32,169 bases of DNA from Eubacterium sp. (GCA_017433615.1 JAFRGW010000110.1:1-32169), one strand, 5' to 3'; positions 19,126 to 26,698 are shown, numbered from the stretch's first letter. Program-made: numbers and translations. The notes: generated from the sequence alone by a model not told the origin.

Positions 19126-20289
19126 GTGTTAGAGATTATGACAAATGAAGCGGAGAGCGCTGCAAAGATTATTGTTGTCGGTGTCGGTGGTGCCGGCGGT
19201 AATGCTGTGAACCGGATGGTTGACGAAGCGATTGGCGGCGTTGAATTTATCGCTGTAAATACGGATAAACAGGCACTTTCCATGTGCAAGGCTCCGATGG
19301 TGCTTCAGATTGGTGAGAAGATCACCAAAGGTCTTGGCGCCGGTGCGAAACCTGAGGTTGGTGAGAAGGCTGCAGAAGAGAGTTCTGACGAGATCCGCCA
19401 GCTTCTGGAAGGTGCTGATATGGTATTTGTTACCTGCGGTATGGGCGGCGGCACAGGTACCGGAGCAGCTCCGGTTGTTGCATCCATCGCAAAGGAGATG
19501 GGTGTTCTTACAGTCGGTGTCGTAACGAAGCCGTTCCGTTTTGAAGCGAGACAGCGCATGAACAATGCACTGGCCGGTATTGAACGCCTGAAAAAATCCG
19601 TTGACACACTGATCGTCATTCCGAACGACAAGCTGCTGGAGATCGTAGACCGCAGAACAACCATGCCGGAGGCGCTGAAGAAAGCAGATGAAGTACTGCA
19701 GCAGGCAGTTCAGGGTATTACCGATCTGATCAACCTGCCGGCACTGATTAACCTTGATTTCGCGGACGTCCAGACTGTCATGAAAGACAAGGGCGTTGCA
19801 CATATCGGTATCGGTTCTGCAAAGGGCGACGACAAGGCACTCGAAGCAGTTCAGGAAGCTGTTGCAAGTCCGCTGCTTGAGACCACAATCGAGGGCGCAT
19901 CTCATGTTATTATTAACATTTCCGGTGACATCAGCCTGATGGATGCCAACGATGCTGCCAGCTATGTACAGAACCTGGCGGGTGCTGATGCAAACATCAT
20001 CTTCGGTGCGATGTATGATGATACACAGACGGATGCGGCAACCATTACCGTTATTGCAACCGGGCTGGATGAAGCAACGACCAGAGAAGCAAGCGTAGAG
20101 GGCACCAGAAAGGCAAAAGAAGAGACCAAGAAGAATGCATTTGCAAGTGCAGGCTTTTCGATGCCTTCTTTCCAGATGCCGTCTTCACAGACGCCGCAGC
20201 CAGGTGCAGCGCCGAAGCCGTCCAATGTCGGAAGCACAGCGCCGAGAAAGGATATTCAGATTCCTGATTTCCTGAAAAATCGCAGCTGA
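19126..20289 (+). CDS. ftsZ: Cell division protein FtsZ
   Basis: Tubulin-like GTPase forming the Z-ring. The 387 residues contain the GTP signature GGGTGTG (in [12 protein letters not shown]), the N-terminal [13 protein letters not shown] loop, and the T7-loop segment [12 protein letters not shown] Pro/Gln/Ser-rich linker (from about 345) leads to the C-terminal partner-binding peptide [12 protein letters not shown]. The start is a GTG at 19126, seven bases after AGGAGG (19113-19118); the in-frame ATG at 19138 is too far from it. A terminator lies about 80 bases downstream. Confidence 0.98.
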   Translation: MLEIMTNEAESAAKIIVVGVGGAGGNAVNRMVDEAIGGVEFIAVNTDKQALSMCKAPMVLQIGEKITKGLGAGAKPEVGEKAAEESSDEIRQLLEGADMVFVTCGMGGGTGTGAAPVVASIAKEMGVLTVGVVTKPFRFEARQRMNNALAGIERLKKSVDTLIVIPNDKLLEIVDRRTTMPEALKKADEVLQQAVQGITDLINLPALINLDFADVQTVMKDKGVAHIGIGSAKGDDKALEAVQEAVASPLLETTIEGASHVIINISGDISLMDANDAASYVQNLAGADANIIFGAMYDDTQTDAATITVIATGLDEATTREASVEGTRKAKEETKKNAFASAGFSMPSFQMPSSQTPQPGAAPKPSNVGSTAPRKDIQIPDFLKNRS

Positions 20290-20367
20290 TGCTGTATGAA
20301 TTCCGTCCGCATGATAGACGGCGTGCAGGCAGACTTCTGCCTGATGCGATACGAAAAACAAAGCGAA

Positions 20368-20398
20368 GGTCAGACCTGTCAGCGGGTCTGGCCTTTTT
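20368..20398 (+). terminator. Rho-independent terminator after ftsZ
   Basis: GGTCAGACC (20368-20376) pairs with GGTCTGGCC (20385-20393; one G-U), followed by TTTTT (20394-20398). It separates ftsZ from the next promoter, which starts three bases later. Confidence 0.9.
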
Positions 20399-20400
20399 CA

Positions 20401-20429
20401 TAGACATATTTATGGAATTCCGATATAAT
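20401..20429 (+). promoter_or_regulatory. Near-consensus promoter of the FHA/TadZ-like unit
   Basis: TAGACA (20401-20406), a 17-base spacer and a perfect TATAAT (20424-20429). Transcription should start near 20436, giving a leader of about 145 bases. Confidence 0.85.
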
Positions 20430-20440
20430 AGTGACGGACT

Positions 20441-20552
20441 CAACTCAGATGGGAGAGTCTCCCATCTGAGTTGGGCCTCCGGCGGATCGCAGAGCTGCGC
20501 AGAGGAAGACGCACAAGTGCGTCGCGCAGCTCGCGCGCGATCAGAGATCGCG
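20441..20552 (+). other. Highly structured leader with alternative helices
   Basis: Three hairpins follow the predicted start site. H1 is a 33-nt perfect inverted repeat (20441-20456 with 20458-20473). H2 is GAGCTGCGC (20492-20500) with GCGCAGCTC (20524-20532), capped by GACGCAC/GTGCGTC (20508-20514/20517-20523) above a one-sided AGAGGAA bulge. H3 is CGCGATC/GATCGCG (20536-20542/20546-20552) with an AGA loop. GATCGC just before H2 (20485-20490) can instead pair with GCGATC (20537-20542), extending H2 and dissolving H3. No T-run is present, so any control would act on translation or stability. No known riboswitch class is recognised. Confidence 0.6.
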
Positions 20553-20580
20553 ATTGGAGAAGCAGGCAGAGGAGAACGGT

Positions 20581-21405
20581 ATGAGAGAATTTCTTCTGAA
20601 CAGTGAGAGCGTCCTGGATCCAGAGCAGATATCCTATATGAACGAGGGCTTGCAGGAGACGCTGCTTCCGTGCAGATGGATTCATTTTAATGATAGAATT
20701 AAACTCGCTTTTTTTCCGGAGAACTGCAGTCCGATCAGTATGCTGATTCCGCAGCTCACACTGGATGAAGTGTGCCAGGCTGCAAAAAAACTTCTGGATG
20801 AAGTGGCTGCATTGGAACAGGTTCCTGCCATCACGCTGGAGAATATGGTCTGGGATATGGATGCTATTTATCTGACACGTGAGAATGGCGCGCTGAAGCT
20901 TCTGTATATGCCGATTCTGCCGGATGAGGCCGTGAAAAGCAGCGGAATCTACATCAGGCGTATCTACGCACTGCTGGAAGAAATGCTGGAACGCGTGGAA
21001 GGCGGAGAAACCATTATCCGGCAGATTGAATACCAGAAGACGCAGGATATGGGAAACTGGAAACTCCTGAAAGAGGCACTTGATAAACGGATTCCTATGC
21101 AGAGCGATACGATCCGCCTGATCGGAATCGACCGGGCATCCGGGATGGATTTTACGATCGGGACAGAGTTGTTCCGGATTGGATCAGATGAGAATCTTTC
21201 CGATGCGGTGCTGGATGCTGCGGATGATATCAATGCCGTGCATGCAGTCATCGGCTGGAATGAGATCAGTTTCTATGTGATGGCGCTCGAGAGTGAATCC
21301 GGAACCTGGCTGAATGATACCAGGCTTACGCCGAATACAGAGGTTCCGATCGGAGCCGGCAGTGTCATTCGTGTGGGAGACTATTCCTTTTTGATTGATG
21401 GCTAA
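20581..21405 (+). CDS. FHA domain protein (DUF6382-like N-terminus)
   Basis: A 274-residue cytosolic protein with no membrane segment. The first ~160 residues resemble the N-terminal domain (DUF6382-like) that Clostridia attach to FHA domains. The C-terminal FHA fold (about 178-274) retains RIGS (199-202), the histidine of the SxxH motif (VHAVI, His221), and a GTWLND loop (241-246). The usual SR before that His and Asn before GT are replaced (NAVH and ESGT), so canonical phosphothreonine binding is doubtful. The frame is open from a TTG at 20554, but the ATG at 20581 has AGAGGAG six bases upstream. It sits 22 bases before a TadZ-like gene, in one unit downstream of ftsZ. Confidence 0.75.
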   Translation: MREFLLNSESVLDPEQISYMNEGLQETLLPCRWIHFNDRIKLAFFPENCSPISMLIPQLTLDEVCQAAKKLLDEVAALEQVPAITLENMVWDMDAIYLTRENGALKLLYMPILPDEAVKSSGIYIRRIYALLEEMLERVEGGETIIRQIEYQKTQDMGNWKLLKEALDKRIPMQSDTIRLIGIDRASGMDFTIGTELFRIGSDENLSDAVLDAADDINAVHAVIGWNEISFYVMALESESGTWLNDTRLTPNTEVPIGAGSVIRVGDYSFLIDG

Positions 21406-21427
21406 AAACCTGAGGCAGTGTTAAAAT

Positions 21428-22588
21428 ATGAATAAAAAACATAATCTGGTAATCGTAGATTCTGATTATGATTATGTCAGATCAATTGAACCGGAGATCA
21501 TCCGCAGGTATGCTGAAAAAGTGGATGTTCAGATTATCACGGATGAGGCATTTATGGATGTCTGGTTTTCCGAGAAGCGGGAAATCGATGTCCTGATCAT
21601 CGATAAGAATCATTATGGCGATTACCTGAAGCAGCATGACATTCATCAGACATTTCTGTTGATTCCGGAAATTGATATTGAGCAGAAGGTGCCGCGCAGC
21701 GTACGTGTCATGGTGAAATACCTGCCGGAGGGCGAGCTTTTTGAGGCAGTGAATGATGCATTTGCAAGAATTGACCTCGCGGCAGTAGCACCGGACCGGA
21801 AACCGCAGCATGAGACGCGTGTTGTCGCGGTCTATTCACCGATCGGCGGATGCGGCAAGAGTCTGATCAGCATCGGGCTGTCGCGAAAACTGCGCATGCT
21901 GGACCAGAAGGTTCTTCTCATTGGCTGTGACGATGTTCAGAGCTTCTCTGTCTTCGGCGATCTGGATCTGCACGCAGATGCGAATCTGGCGGAAGAACTG
22001 CGGGATCCCGGTGAAAATACCTACTGGACGATTTTGCAGAATCTGGCAGGAGGCGATGTGACGTACCTGAAGTCCTTCGACCGCGCGCCACATGCACTTG
22101 GTGTCGGCAGAACACAGTGGAAATCCTTTGTGCGGCTGATGAAGGAAAAGGGAGATTTTGACTATCTGATTCTGGATATCGGCTCCCGGGTGGATGAAGC
22201 CGGAACTTCACTGATGAACCAGGCAGACGAGATCGTTCTGGTGACGGAGCCGAATCTGATGGCGACCAGAAAGGTGCAGCGGATCGCCGGGGATCCGGAT
22301 ATTCTTCCGAATAAGAAATGTTTTCTGGTTTCGAATGAGTATCATACAGACGGGATGCGTTTTTCGGAGGATGCCGTGTTCGATCATCTGTGTGCATACG
22401 CAGGCTGGATGGATGCGCTGGAGGATCCTGTTTTTTACAGACTTGCACTTGGCATTTCAGATACCAATGACGGAAAAGTGCAGCCGGCTGCCGCAGAAAC
22501 AGCGGAGATTTCTGAAACAGAAGAAACTGCTGCAGAAGAAAAAGATTTTTTGAAAGCAGTGCTTGACAAGGAATCCGAAATGGAGTAA
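21428..22588 (+). CDS. TadZ/CpaE-like ParA-family ATPase
   Basis: A 386-residue protein. Residues about 1-115 look like a response-receiver-like domain (VIVDSDYDYV start), as in CpaE/TadZ. Residues about 130-345 form a MinD/ParA-type ATPase with P-loop SPIGGCGKS (137-145) and a Walker B-like YLILDIGS. The first, signature lysine of the deviant P-loop (normally KGGxGK) is Ile139. The end (about 350-386) is Glu/Ala-rich. CpaE/TadZ proteins position pilus or secretion machinery at the pole, but no other tad genes are nearby; a division-linked role is inference. It is the second gene of the unit, and its stop codon overlaps the tRNA-Arg promoter. Confidence 0.75.
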   Translation: MNKKHNLVIVDSDYDYVRSIEPEIIRRYAEKVDVQIITDEAFMDVWFSEKREIDVLIIDKNHYGDYLKQHDIHQTFLLIPEIDIEQKVPRSVRVMVKYLPEGELFEAVNDAFARIDLAAVAPDRKPQHETRVVAVYSPIGGCGKSLISIGLSRKLRMLDQKVLLIGCDDVQSFSVFGDLDLHADANLAEELRDPGENTYWTILQNLAGGDVTYLKSFDRAPHALGVGRTQWKSFVRLMKEKGDFDYLILDIGSRVDEAGTSLMNQADEIVLVTEPNLMATRKVQRIAGDPDILPNKKCFLVSNEYHTDGMRFSEDAVFDHLCAYAGWMDALEDPVFYRLALGISDTNDGKVQPAAAETAEISETEETAAEEKDFLKAVLDKESEME

Positions 22589-22591
22589 TAT
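22563..22591 (+). promoter_or_regulatory. tRNA-Arg promoter
   Basis: Consensus TTGACA (22563-22568), a 17-base spacer and TAATAT (22586-22591). It lies inside the last codons and stop of the TadZ-like gene, so tRNA transcription is probably also fed by read-through. Confidence 0.85.
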
Positions 22592-22616
22592 ATGTTTTGC
22601 TGATTCGATCAGTGAT

Positions 22617-22690
22617 GTGCGCTTAGCTCAGCTGGATAGAGCGTTTGGCTACGGACCAAAAGGTCGGGGGTTCGAATCCTCTAGCGCACG
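22617..22690 (+). tRNA. tRNA-Arg (anticodon ACG)
   Basis: Acceptor stem GTGCGCT/AGCGCAC, D stem GCTC/GAGC, anticodon stem TTTGG/CCAAA with loop CTACGGA (anticodon ACG, presumably edited to inosine to read CGN), T loop TTCGAAT and discriminator G at 22690. CCA is not encoded. A strong promoter and terminator flank it. Confidence 0.95.
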
Positions 22691-22693
22691 TAG

Positions 22694-22728
22694 AAAATCC
22701 CGGAAACCTTGTGGTTTCCGGGATTTTT
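22694..22728 (+). terminator. Terminator after tRNA-Arg, probably bidirectional
   Basis: A perfect 15-bp inverted repeat (22694-22708 with 22713-22727) with a TTGT loop ends in a T-run. The A-run on its other side means it can also terminate plsC on the minus strand. Confidence 0.93.
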
Positions 22729-22769
22729 GTTATATGACTGGGAAAGTCACAGGGATAACGACTGTATCT

Positions 22770-23510
22770 TTATAGATAAGCCTGATTGGCCGAAATAGCG
22801 GCCGCAATTTGTTCACTGCAGATTACACCCAGGCGTTTCTTGTCCGCTCTGGAAAGGGAAGCCGGGTCGACCGGCTGGCAGAATTCGATGACAACCCTGC
22901 GGCTCTTGACGGCAGGCATCTGTTTTTCGAAGATCGCAGCAGTATTATTGATTGCAACCGGAACAATCAGACTGTTGTTTTTGGTCGCAATCCGGAAACT
23001 TCCTTCATGGAAGGGGAGCAGCGGGAGATCTTCTTCTTCCTTGCCGCGGGTTCCTTCGGGGAATATAAATACAGAATTTCCCGCTGCAAGCAGGTCCGCG
23101 CCGTCGCGGATCATCTGAATGCCTTCCCGCATGTTGTCTCGGTTAAAGAAGAGGCAGCCGATATATTTGCACCAGATATTGAAGAGCGGAACTTTACCGA
23201 GAGAATCCTTTGCGACAAATCCGGTACGCCCTTTTGTATAGGGATGAACGAGAATAATATCAAAGATACTCCGGTGGTTTGCCACATAAAGGACTGCCTG
23301 ATCTTCCGGGATGTTTTCAAGACCGCGTACATTGATTTTTGTGCCGGCGCCGGCGCCGAGGACACGGAAGATCCAGCGGATCATTGCATTTGCGATACGG
23401 CCGCATTTTTCGGGATTTTTCTTCCGGATCAGTGCCAGGATCAGCAGAACCGGCAGTGTCAGTATCAGATATAAAATTGCTATAATAAGCAGAAAAACTG
23501 TACGAAGCAT
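22770..23510 (-). CDS. plsC: 1-acyl-sn-glycerol-3-phosphate acyltransferase
   Basis: Membrane-bound enzyme that acylates lysophosphatidic acid to phosphatidic acid in phospholipid synthesis. The 246 residues begin with a hydrophobic anchor (VFLLIIAILYLILTLPVLLI). The acyltransferase signature HX4D is present as NHRSIFDI, and the substrate motif as FPEGTRG. The frame extends upstream to 23585, but ATG at 23510 has AAAGGA about eight bases upstream and starts the natural anchor sequence. It is convergent with tRNA-Arg and divergent from ispE; the homologue in this position is not a fixed neighbour of either, so no joint role is inferred. Confidence 0.94.
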   Translation of the reverse strand: MLRTVFLLIIAILYLILTLPVLLILALIRKKNPEKCGRIANAMIRWIFRVLGAGAGTKINVRGLENIPEDQAVLYVANHRSIFDIILVHPYTKGRTGFVAKDSLGKVPLFNIWCKYIGCLFFNRDNMREGIQMIRDGADLLAAGNSVFIFPEGTRGKEEEDLPLLPFHEGSFRIATKNNSLIVPVAINNTAAIFEKQMPAVKSRRVVIEFCQPVDPASLSRADKKRLGVICSEQIAAAISANQAYL

Positions 23511-23585
23511 AATCAATTCCTTTCCATCATTAAGTCGCCGGAAACTGCAGAATGATTCCGGGATCCGTTCCGGCGCTGTAATCAT

Positions 23586-23614
23586 ATTATAGAAAAGTCA
23601 ACGATGCTTTTCAA
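23586..23614 (-). promoter_or_regulatory. plsC promoter on the minus strand
   Basis: Read on the minus strand: TTGAAA (23614-23609), a 17-base spacer, and a perfect TATAAT (23591-23586). It overlaps the ribosome-site region of divergent ispE, so the two genes may compete or be coordinated. Confidence 0.75.
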
Positions 23615-23624
23615 GGAGGAAACC

Positions 23625-24500
23625 ATGCAGCTGAGGTCAATGGCGAAAATCAATCTTGCGCTGGATGTCACGGGTAAACGGCCGGATGGATATCACGATG
23701 TCCGTATGATCATGCAGACAATCTGTCTCTATGATGAAATTGAACTGGAGCGTAAAAACACGCCCGGCGTCCACATGGAGTCCAATGTTCCGTTTCTGCC
23801 GGTGGATGGGAGAAACCTGGCAGTACGTGCCGCCGACATATTGCTGAAAGCATTTGACATACAAGAAGGTGTCGGGATAAAATTGAATAAGAGAATTCCC
23901 GTGGCGGCAGGTCTTGCCGGCGGCAGTTCCAATGCCGCTGCGGTTCTGGTCGGTATGAACCGCCTGTTTTCGCTGGGACTTTCAGAGGATCAGCTGATGC
24001 AGTATGGTCTGCAGCTTGGCGCGGATGTTCCGTATTGCATTATGCGGGGAACTGCACTGGCAGAAGGAATCGGGGAGATTCTCACACCACTTCCGGAAAT
24101 ACCGCCTTGTCATATTCTGATCGGAAAACCGCCTGTCAGTGTCTCTACAAAGTATGTTTATGAACACTATGATGTGGCTGAAAATGTAAAGCATCCGGAT
24201 GTTGACGGTATGATGCAGGCGATTTATAACGGGTCACTGGACGGGATCGTCAGCCGGATGGAGAATGTATTGGAGCAGGTAACCGTACCTGCTTATCCGG
24301 TAATTGAAGAGATTCGCAGACTGATGCTCAGTTACGGCGCAGCAGGTGCCAGAATGAGTGGAAGCGGACCAACGGTCTTCGGGATTTTCGAGGACAGAAA
24401 AATGGCCGAAAAGGCTGCTGAGGCACTGCGTGCAGGCAAAATGGCTAATCGTGTTTATCTGACCAGGCCATTTCAGATCGGCAGAGAAAGGAAATCATGA
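23625..24500 (+). CDS. ispE: 4-diphosphocytidyl-2-C-methyl-D-erythritol kinase
   Basis: GHMP-family kinase of the non-mevalonate isoprenoid pathway, 291 residues. The N-terminal substrate motif AKINLALDV, the ATP-binding loop GLAGGSSNAAAVL, and the C-terminal GAAGARMSGSGPTVFG are present. The frame opens at 23604, but AAGGAGG at about 23613-23619 favours the ATG at 23625. Its stop overlaps the start of the GntR gene by four bases. Confidence 0.96.
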   Translation: MQLRSMAKINLALDVTGKRPDGYHDVRMIMQTICLYDEIELERKNTPGVHMESNVPFLPVDGRNLAVRAADILLKAFDIQEGVGIKLNKRIPVAAGLAGGSSNAAAVLVGMNRLFSLGLSEDQLMQYGLQLGADVPYCIMRGTALAEGIGEILTPLPEIPPCHILIGKPPVSVSTKYVYEHYDVAENVKHPDVDGMMQAIYNGSLDGIVSRMENVLEQVTVPAYPVIEEIRRLMLSYGAAGARMSGSGPTVFGIFEDRKMAEKAAEALRAGKMANRVYLTRPFQIGRERKS

Positions 24501-25183
24501 TAGAAGATAAACTTGGGAAAATGATGACAGAGTATCAGGATATGCCTCTGCGCGACGTTGTGTTCCATACACTTCGCAAGGGGATTCTTCGTGGTGATCT
24601 GAAGCCGGATGAGCGTCTGATGGAGATTAAGCTGGCCGACCGGCTCGGAGTCAGCCGCACACCGATCCGTGAGGCAATCCGTATGCTGCAGCTTGAGGGC
24701 CTGGTTATTAATATTCCGCGGAAAGGTGCACATGTCGCAAAGATCACAGAAAAGGATCTGAAAGATGTACTTGAAGTGCGCGCGGGACTGGAGGATCTCT
24801 CGGTACGTCTGGCATGTGAGCGTATTACGGAGAAACAGGAAGAGAAGCTGCGCGCCGCAGCAGATCACTTTGCGCGTGCAGCACGGGCAGAAGCAGAACA
24901 GCTGATTGACCTCGCAGAGGCGGATGAGGCGTTTCATGCTGTGATCTATGATACAACCTGCAATGACCGGCTGGTTCAGATGCTGAACAATATCAAAGAC
25001 CAGATGTACCGTTATCGTGTTGAGTATCTGAAGGATGCGGACAGTCATGAACTGCTCGTGGAAGAGCACAGACAGCTCTGTGACAGCCTTGCAAAACGCG
25101 ATGCAGATGCAGCCGCGAAGGTGATGCACCTTCATATTCAGCGCCAGGAAGAATACATCCTCAAGACACTTTCTTCAGACTAA
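24497..25183 (+). CDS. GntR-family regulator, FCD (FadR) subfamily
   Basis: A 228-residue DNA-binding regulator. The winged-helix N-terminus (about 17-80) has the GntR pattern LADRLGVSRTPIREAIRMLQLEGL. The C-terminal helical FCD domain (about 95-220) has candidate metal or ligand residues in DEAFHAVIYD, VEEHRQL and HLHIQRQ. Such proteins sense small carboxylates or sugars acids; the ligand here is unknown. It overlaps ispE (ATGA), implying coupled translation, an association seen in other Clostridia. A promoter with palindromes lies about 80 bases after its stop and is a possible target. Confidence 0.92.
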   Translation: MIEDKLGKMMTEYQDMPLRDVVFHTLRKGILRGDLKPDERLMEIKLADRLGVSRTPIREAIRMLQLEGLVINIPRKGAHVAKITEKDLKDVLEVRAGLEDLSVRLACERITEKQEEKLRAAADHFARAARAEAEQLIDLAEADEAFHAVIYDTTCNDRLVQMLNNIKDQMYRYRVEYLKDADSHELLVEEHRQLCDSLAKRDADAAAKVMHLHIQRQEEYILKTLSSD

Positions 25184-25260
25184 TTGTCTGAAAAATATGG
25201 GAAATACACACAATTAAGACAAAAAGAAATCAAAAAGAGGAAATAAATTCGAAACAATAC

Positions 25261-25289
25261 TTGACAATCCTGTAATTGTATGATAAAGT
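25261..25289 (+). promoter_or_regulatory. Strong promoter with no large gene downstream
   Basis: TTGACA (25261-25266), a 17-base spacer, TAAAGT (25284-25289). The spacer contains an ACAAT...ATTGT inverted pair (25264-25268/25275-25279). Transcription should start near 25296 and stop at 25521. Confidence 0.75.
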
Positions 25290-25301
25290 TTGATTATCAA
25301 A
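25289..25301 (+). promoter_or_regulatory. Palindromic operator candidate
   Basis: TTTGAT-T-ATCAAA is a perfect 6-1-6 palindrome at the expected transcription start. It is well placed for a repressor such as the GntR protein encoded just upstream; the pairing is inference. Confidence 0.4.
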
Positions 25302-25379
25302 TAAAACAGACGAAACAAAACGTATTCATTTCTCAAAATGATACATCAACTCATCGGACGGTGACGAGAAAGCCGGAAG

Positions 25380-25454
25380 ATGAAAAGCATGAAGGAGGTA
25401 CGGTCCGAAGAAATCGTAAATCTCACATTCATAATTTATAAGGAAAAGAGGTAA
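25380..25454 (+). CDS. Possible 24-residue peptide in the gene-less transcript
   Basis: ATG at 25380 opens a 24-codon frame rich in Glu, Lys and Arg (starts MKSMKEVRSEE) ending in TAA at 25452-25454. The ribosome site is weak (CCGGAAG abutting the ATG). A good AAGGAGG at 25391-25397 inside it has no start codon at the right distance, and a second ATG at 25461 gives only five codons. It may be non-coding leader instead. Confidence 0.2.
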   Translation: MKSMKEVRSEEIVNLTFIIYKEKR

Positions 25455-25475
25455 AATCCAATGTACGATCCAGAT

Positions 25476-25521
25476 TGACCTCTGAAACGCTCAGGAATCA
25501 GTGTTTCAGAGGTCATTTTTT
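25476..25521 (+). terminator. Rho-independent terminator
   Basis: A perfect 13-bp inverted repeat (25476-25488 with 25503-25515) with a 14-base loop, then six T residues (25516-25521). It closes the transcript begun at about 25296. The 3' arm overlaps the end of the minus-strand araC-family gene. Confidence 0.9.
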
Positions 25522-26390
25522 GTCTGCAGATTTTTCTGCGCATTCCGGTATTGAACCGGTGACATGCCGACGTGCCTGCGAAAAACCAGATACATATTAT
25601 CCGGGGAATTGTATCCGACCCGAAGTGCAATTTCCTGTATGGAAAGGTCAGAACTGCCGAGCAGTGTCTGGGCTTCGCCAATCCGGATCCGCTGCAGATA
25701 CTGCATGGGGGATATGCCGGAATATTTTTTAAATACATGTGAGATCGTTGAAGAGCTGGTATGCATAAGGCGTGCCAGCTTTTCCAGTGTGATATCTTCC
25801 TCGAAGTGATAACAGAGATATCTCCGGACGCGCTCGCTCAGATATTCGGCCGGGGCAGCCTGAGCGGGGAGCAGTGTGTCGGATGATTCCAGTACAGAAA
25901 GGATAATCTGAGCCATCAGTTCTGTCATCTGGTGGACGACAGGAGAAGCGGCATTTTCGGAACTCCTCGTCTCGTGATACAGAGAATCCGAGAGCGCATG
26001 AAATAGCGCTTCATACTGTTCAAGAAAAACAGCATGAGAGAATCCCGGGGCAATCAGATGATGTGCAGGAAGATCAGCACATCGCAGACCATTCAGCGCG
26101 ATGGAATAGAATTCTCCTGGTGTTTCTTCGTACAGATTTTCAGCGTGAAAGTCATCTGCATTAAAAATGACAAGCTGTCCGGGCTGCGTGATGATCTCCT
26201 CCTGCTCAACATGGAGAATACACCTGCCGCGGACGGCATAATGGATTTCAAGAAACGGATGCCTGTGCATTCTGCGGCTGTGTGCAAAAGAAAGGCTGGT
26301 AGACCCTTTGATGATATAACGGAGACCGGGTTTTTCATCCTGGTAAAACCGCGGCTGTCTGCGGGAAGAACGATGTGTGACGGATTTCAT
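25506..26390 (-). CDS. AraC-family transcriptional regulator
   Basis: A 294-residue regulator. Residues about 25-110 form a cupin-like sensor domain (HPFLEIHYAVRGRC, QPGQLVIF), as in sugar-responsive AraC proteins. The C-terminal ~100 residues carry two helix-turn-helix units: LEKLARLMHTSSSTISHVFKK and the signature IQEIALRVGYNSPDNMYLVFRRHVG, the latter split here for length as IQEIALRVGYNSP and NMYLVFRRHVG. AAGGAG lies about eight bases before the ATG at 26390. It diverges from the iolG-like gene, with a shared 308-base regulatory gap holding a paired repeat, so it probably controls that gene. Confidence 0.92.
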   Translation of the reverse strand: MKSVTHRSSRRQPRFYQDEKPGLRYIIKGSTSLSFAHSRRMHRHPFLEIHYAVRGRCILHVEQEEIITQPGQLVIFNADDFHAENLYEETPGEFYSIALNGLRCADLPAHHLIAPGFSHAVFLEQYEALFHALSDSLYHETRSSENAASPVVHQMTELMAQIILSVLESSDTLLPAQAAPAEYLSERVRRYLCYHFEEDITLEKLARLMHTSSSTISHVFKKYSGISPMQYLQRIRIGEAQTLLGSSDLSIQEIALRVGYNSPDNMYLVFRRHVGMSPVQYRNAQKNLQTKNDL

Positions 26391-26425
26391 GAAACAGACT
26401 CCTTCGGCTGGCTTGATTTATTAAA

Positions 26426-26454
26426 AGTATAGCACTTCCACTGCGATGTGAAAA
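26426..26454 (-). promoter_or_regulatory. araC-family gene promoter
   Basis: On the minus strand, TTTTCA (26454-26449), a 17-base spacer, and TATACT (26431-26426) with an upstream TG (extended -10). Confidence 0.65.
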
Positions 26455-26460
26455 CACTAA

Positions 26461-26580
26461 ATTGCAGGAATTACAGGATAGGAATCGGACTCAAATTAAA
26501 AAAATGAAAATAATTGTTGAAAACACAGGTAAAACGAGAAGATTCAGATATGGATGGATTCTGGAATTGCAGAAATTATA
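26461..26580 (+). repeat. 15-bp direct repeat spaced 105 bp (regulator sites)
   Basis: ATTGCAGGAATTACA (26461-26475) recurs as ATTGCAGAAATTATA (26566-26580), 13 of 15 identical. The starts are 105 bases apart, about ten helical turns. The first copy flanks the araC -35 and the second lies 23 bases before the iolG -10, as expected for an AraC-type protein contacting both promoters. The rest of this 308-base gap is A/T-rich without an ORF. Confidence 0.55.
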
Positions 26581-26603
26581 TGGTATGTAAAGAACGGCCG
26601 GCT

Positions 26604-26609
26604 TATACT
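26604..26609 (+). promoter_or_regulatory. Probable -10 of the iolG-like gene
   Basis: TATACT with no recognisable -35 at 16-18 bases. That is consistent with activator dependence, since a repeat copy occupies the region just upstream. A small GCGGT/ACCGC hairpin (26627-26641) lies in the leader. Confidence 0.45.
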
Positions 26610-26698
26610 GATTACAGTTTAAGGGAGCGGTGAAAAACCGCAGGGAACAAAGAGGACGTTTCAAATCATCAGAAAGCATTTAGAAAAGGAGGCTGCTC

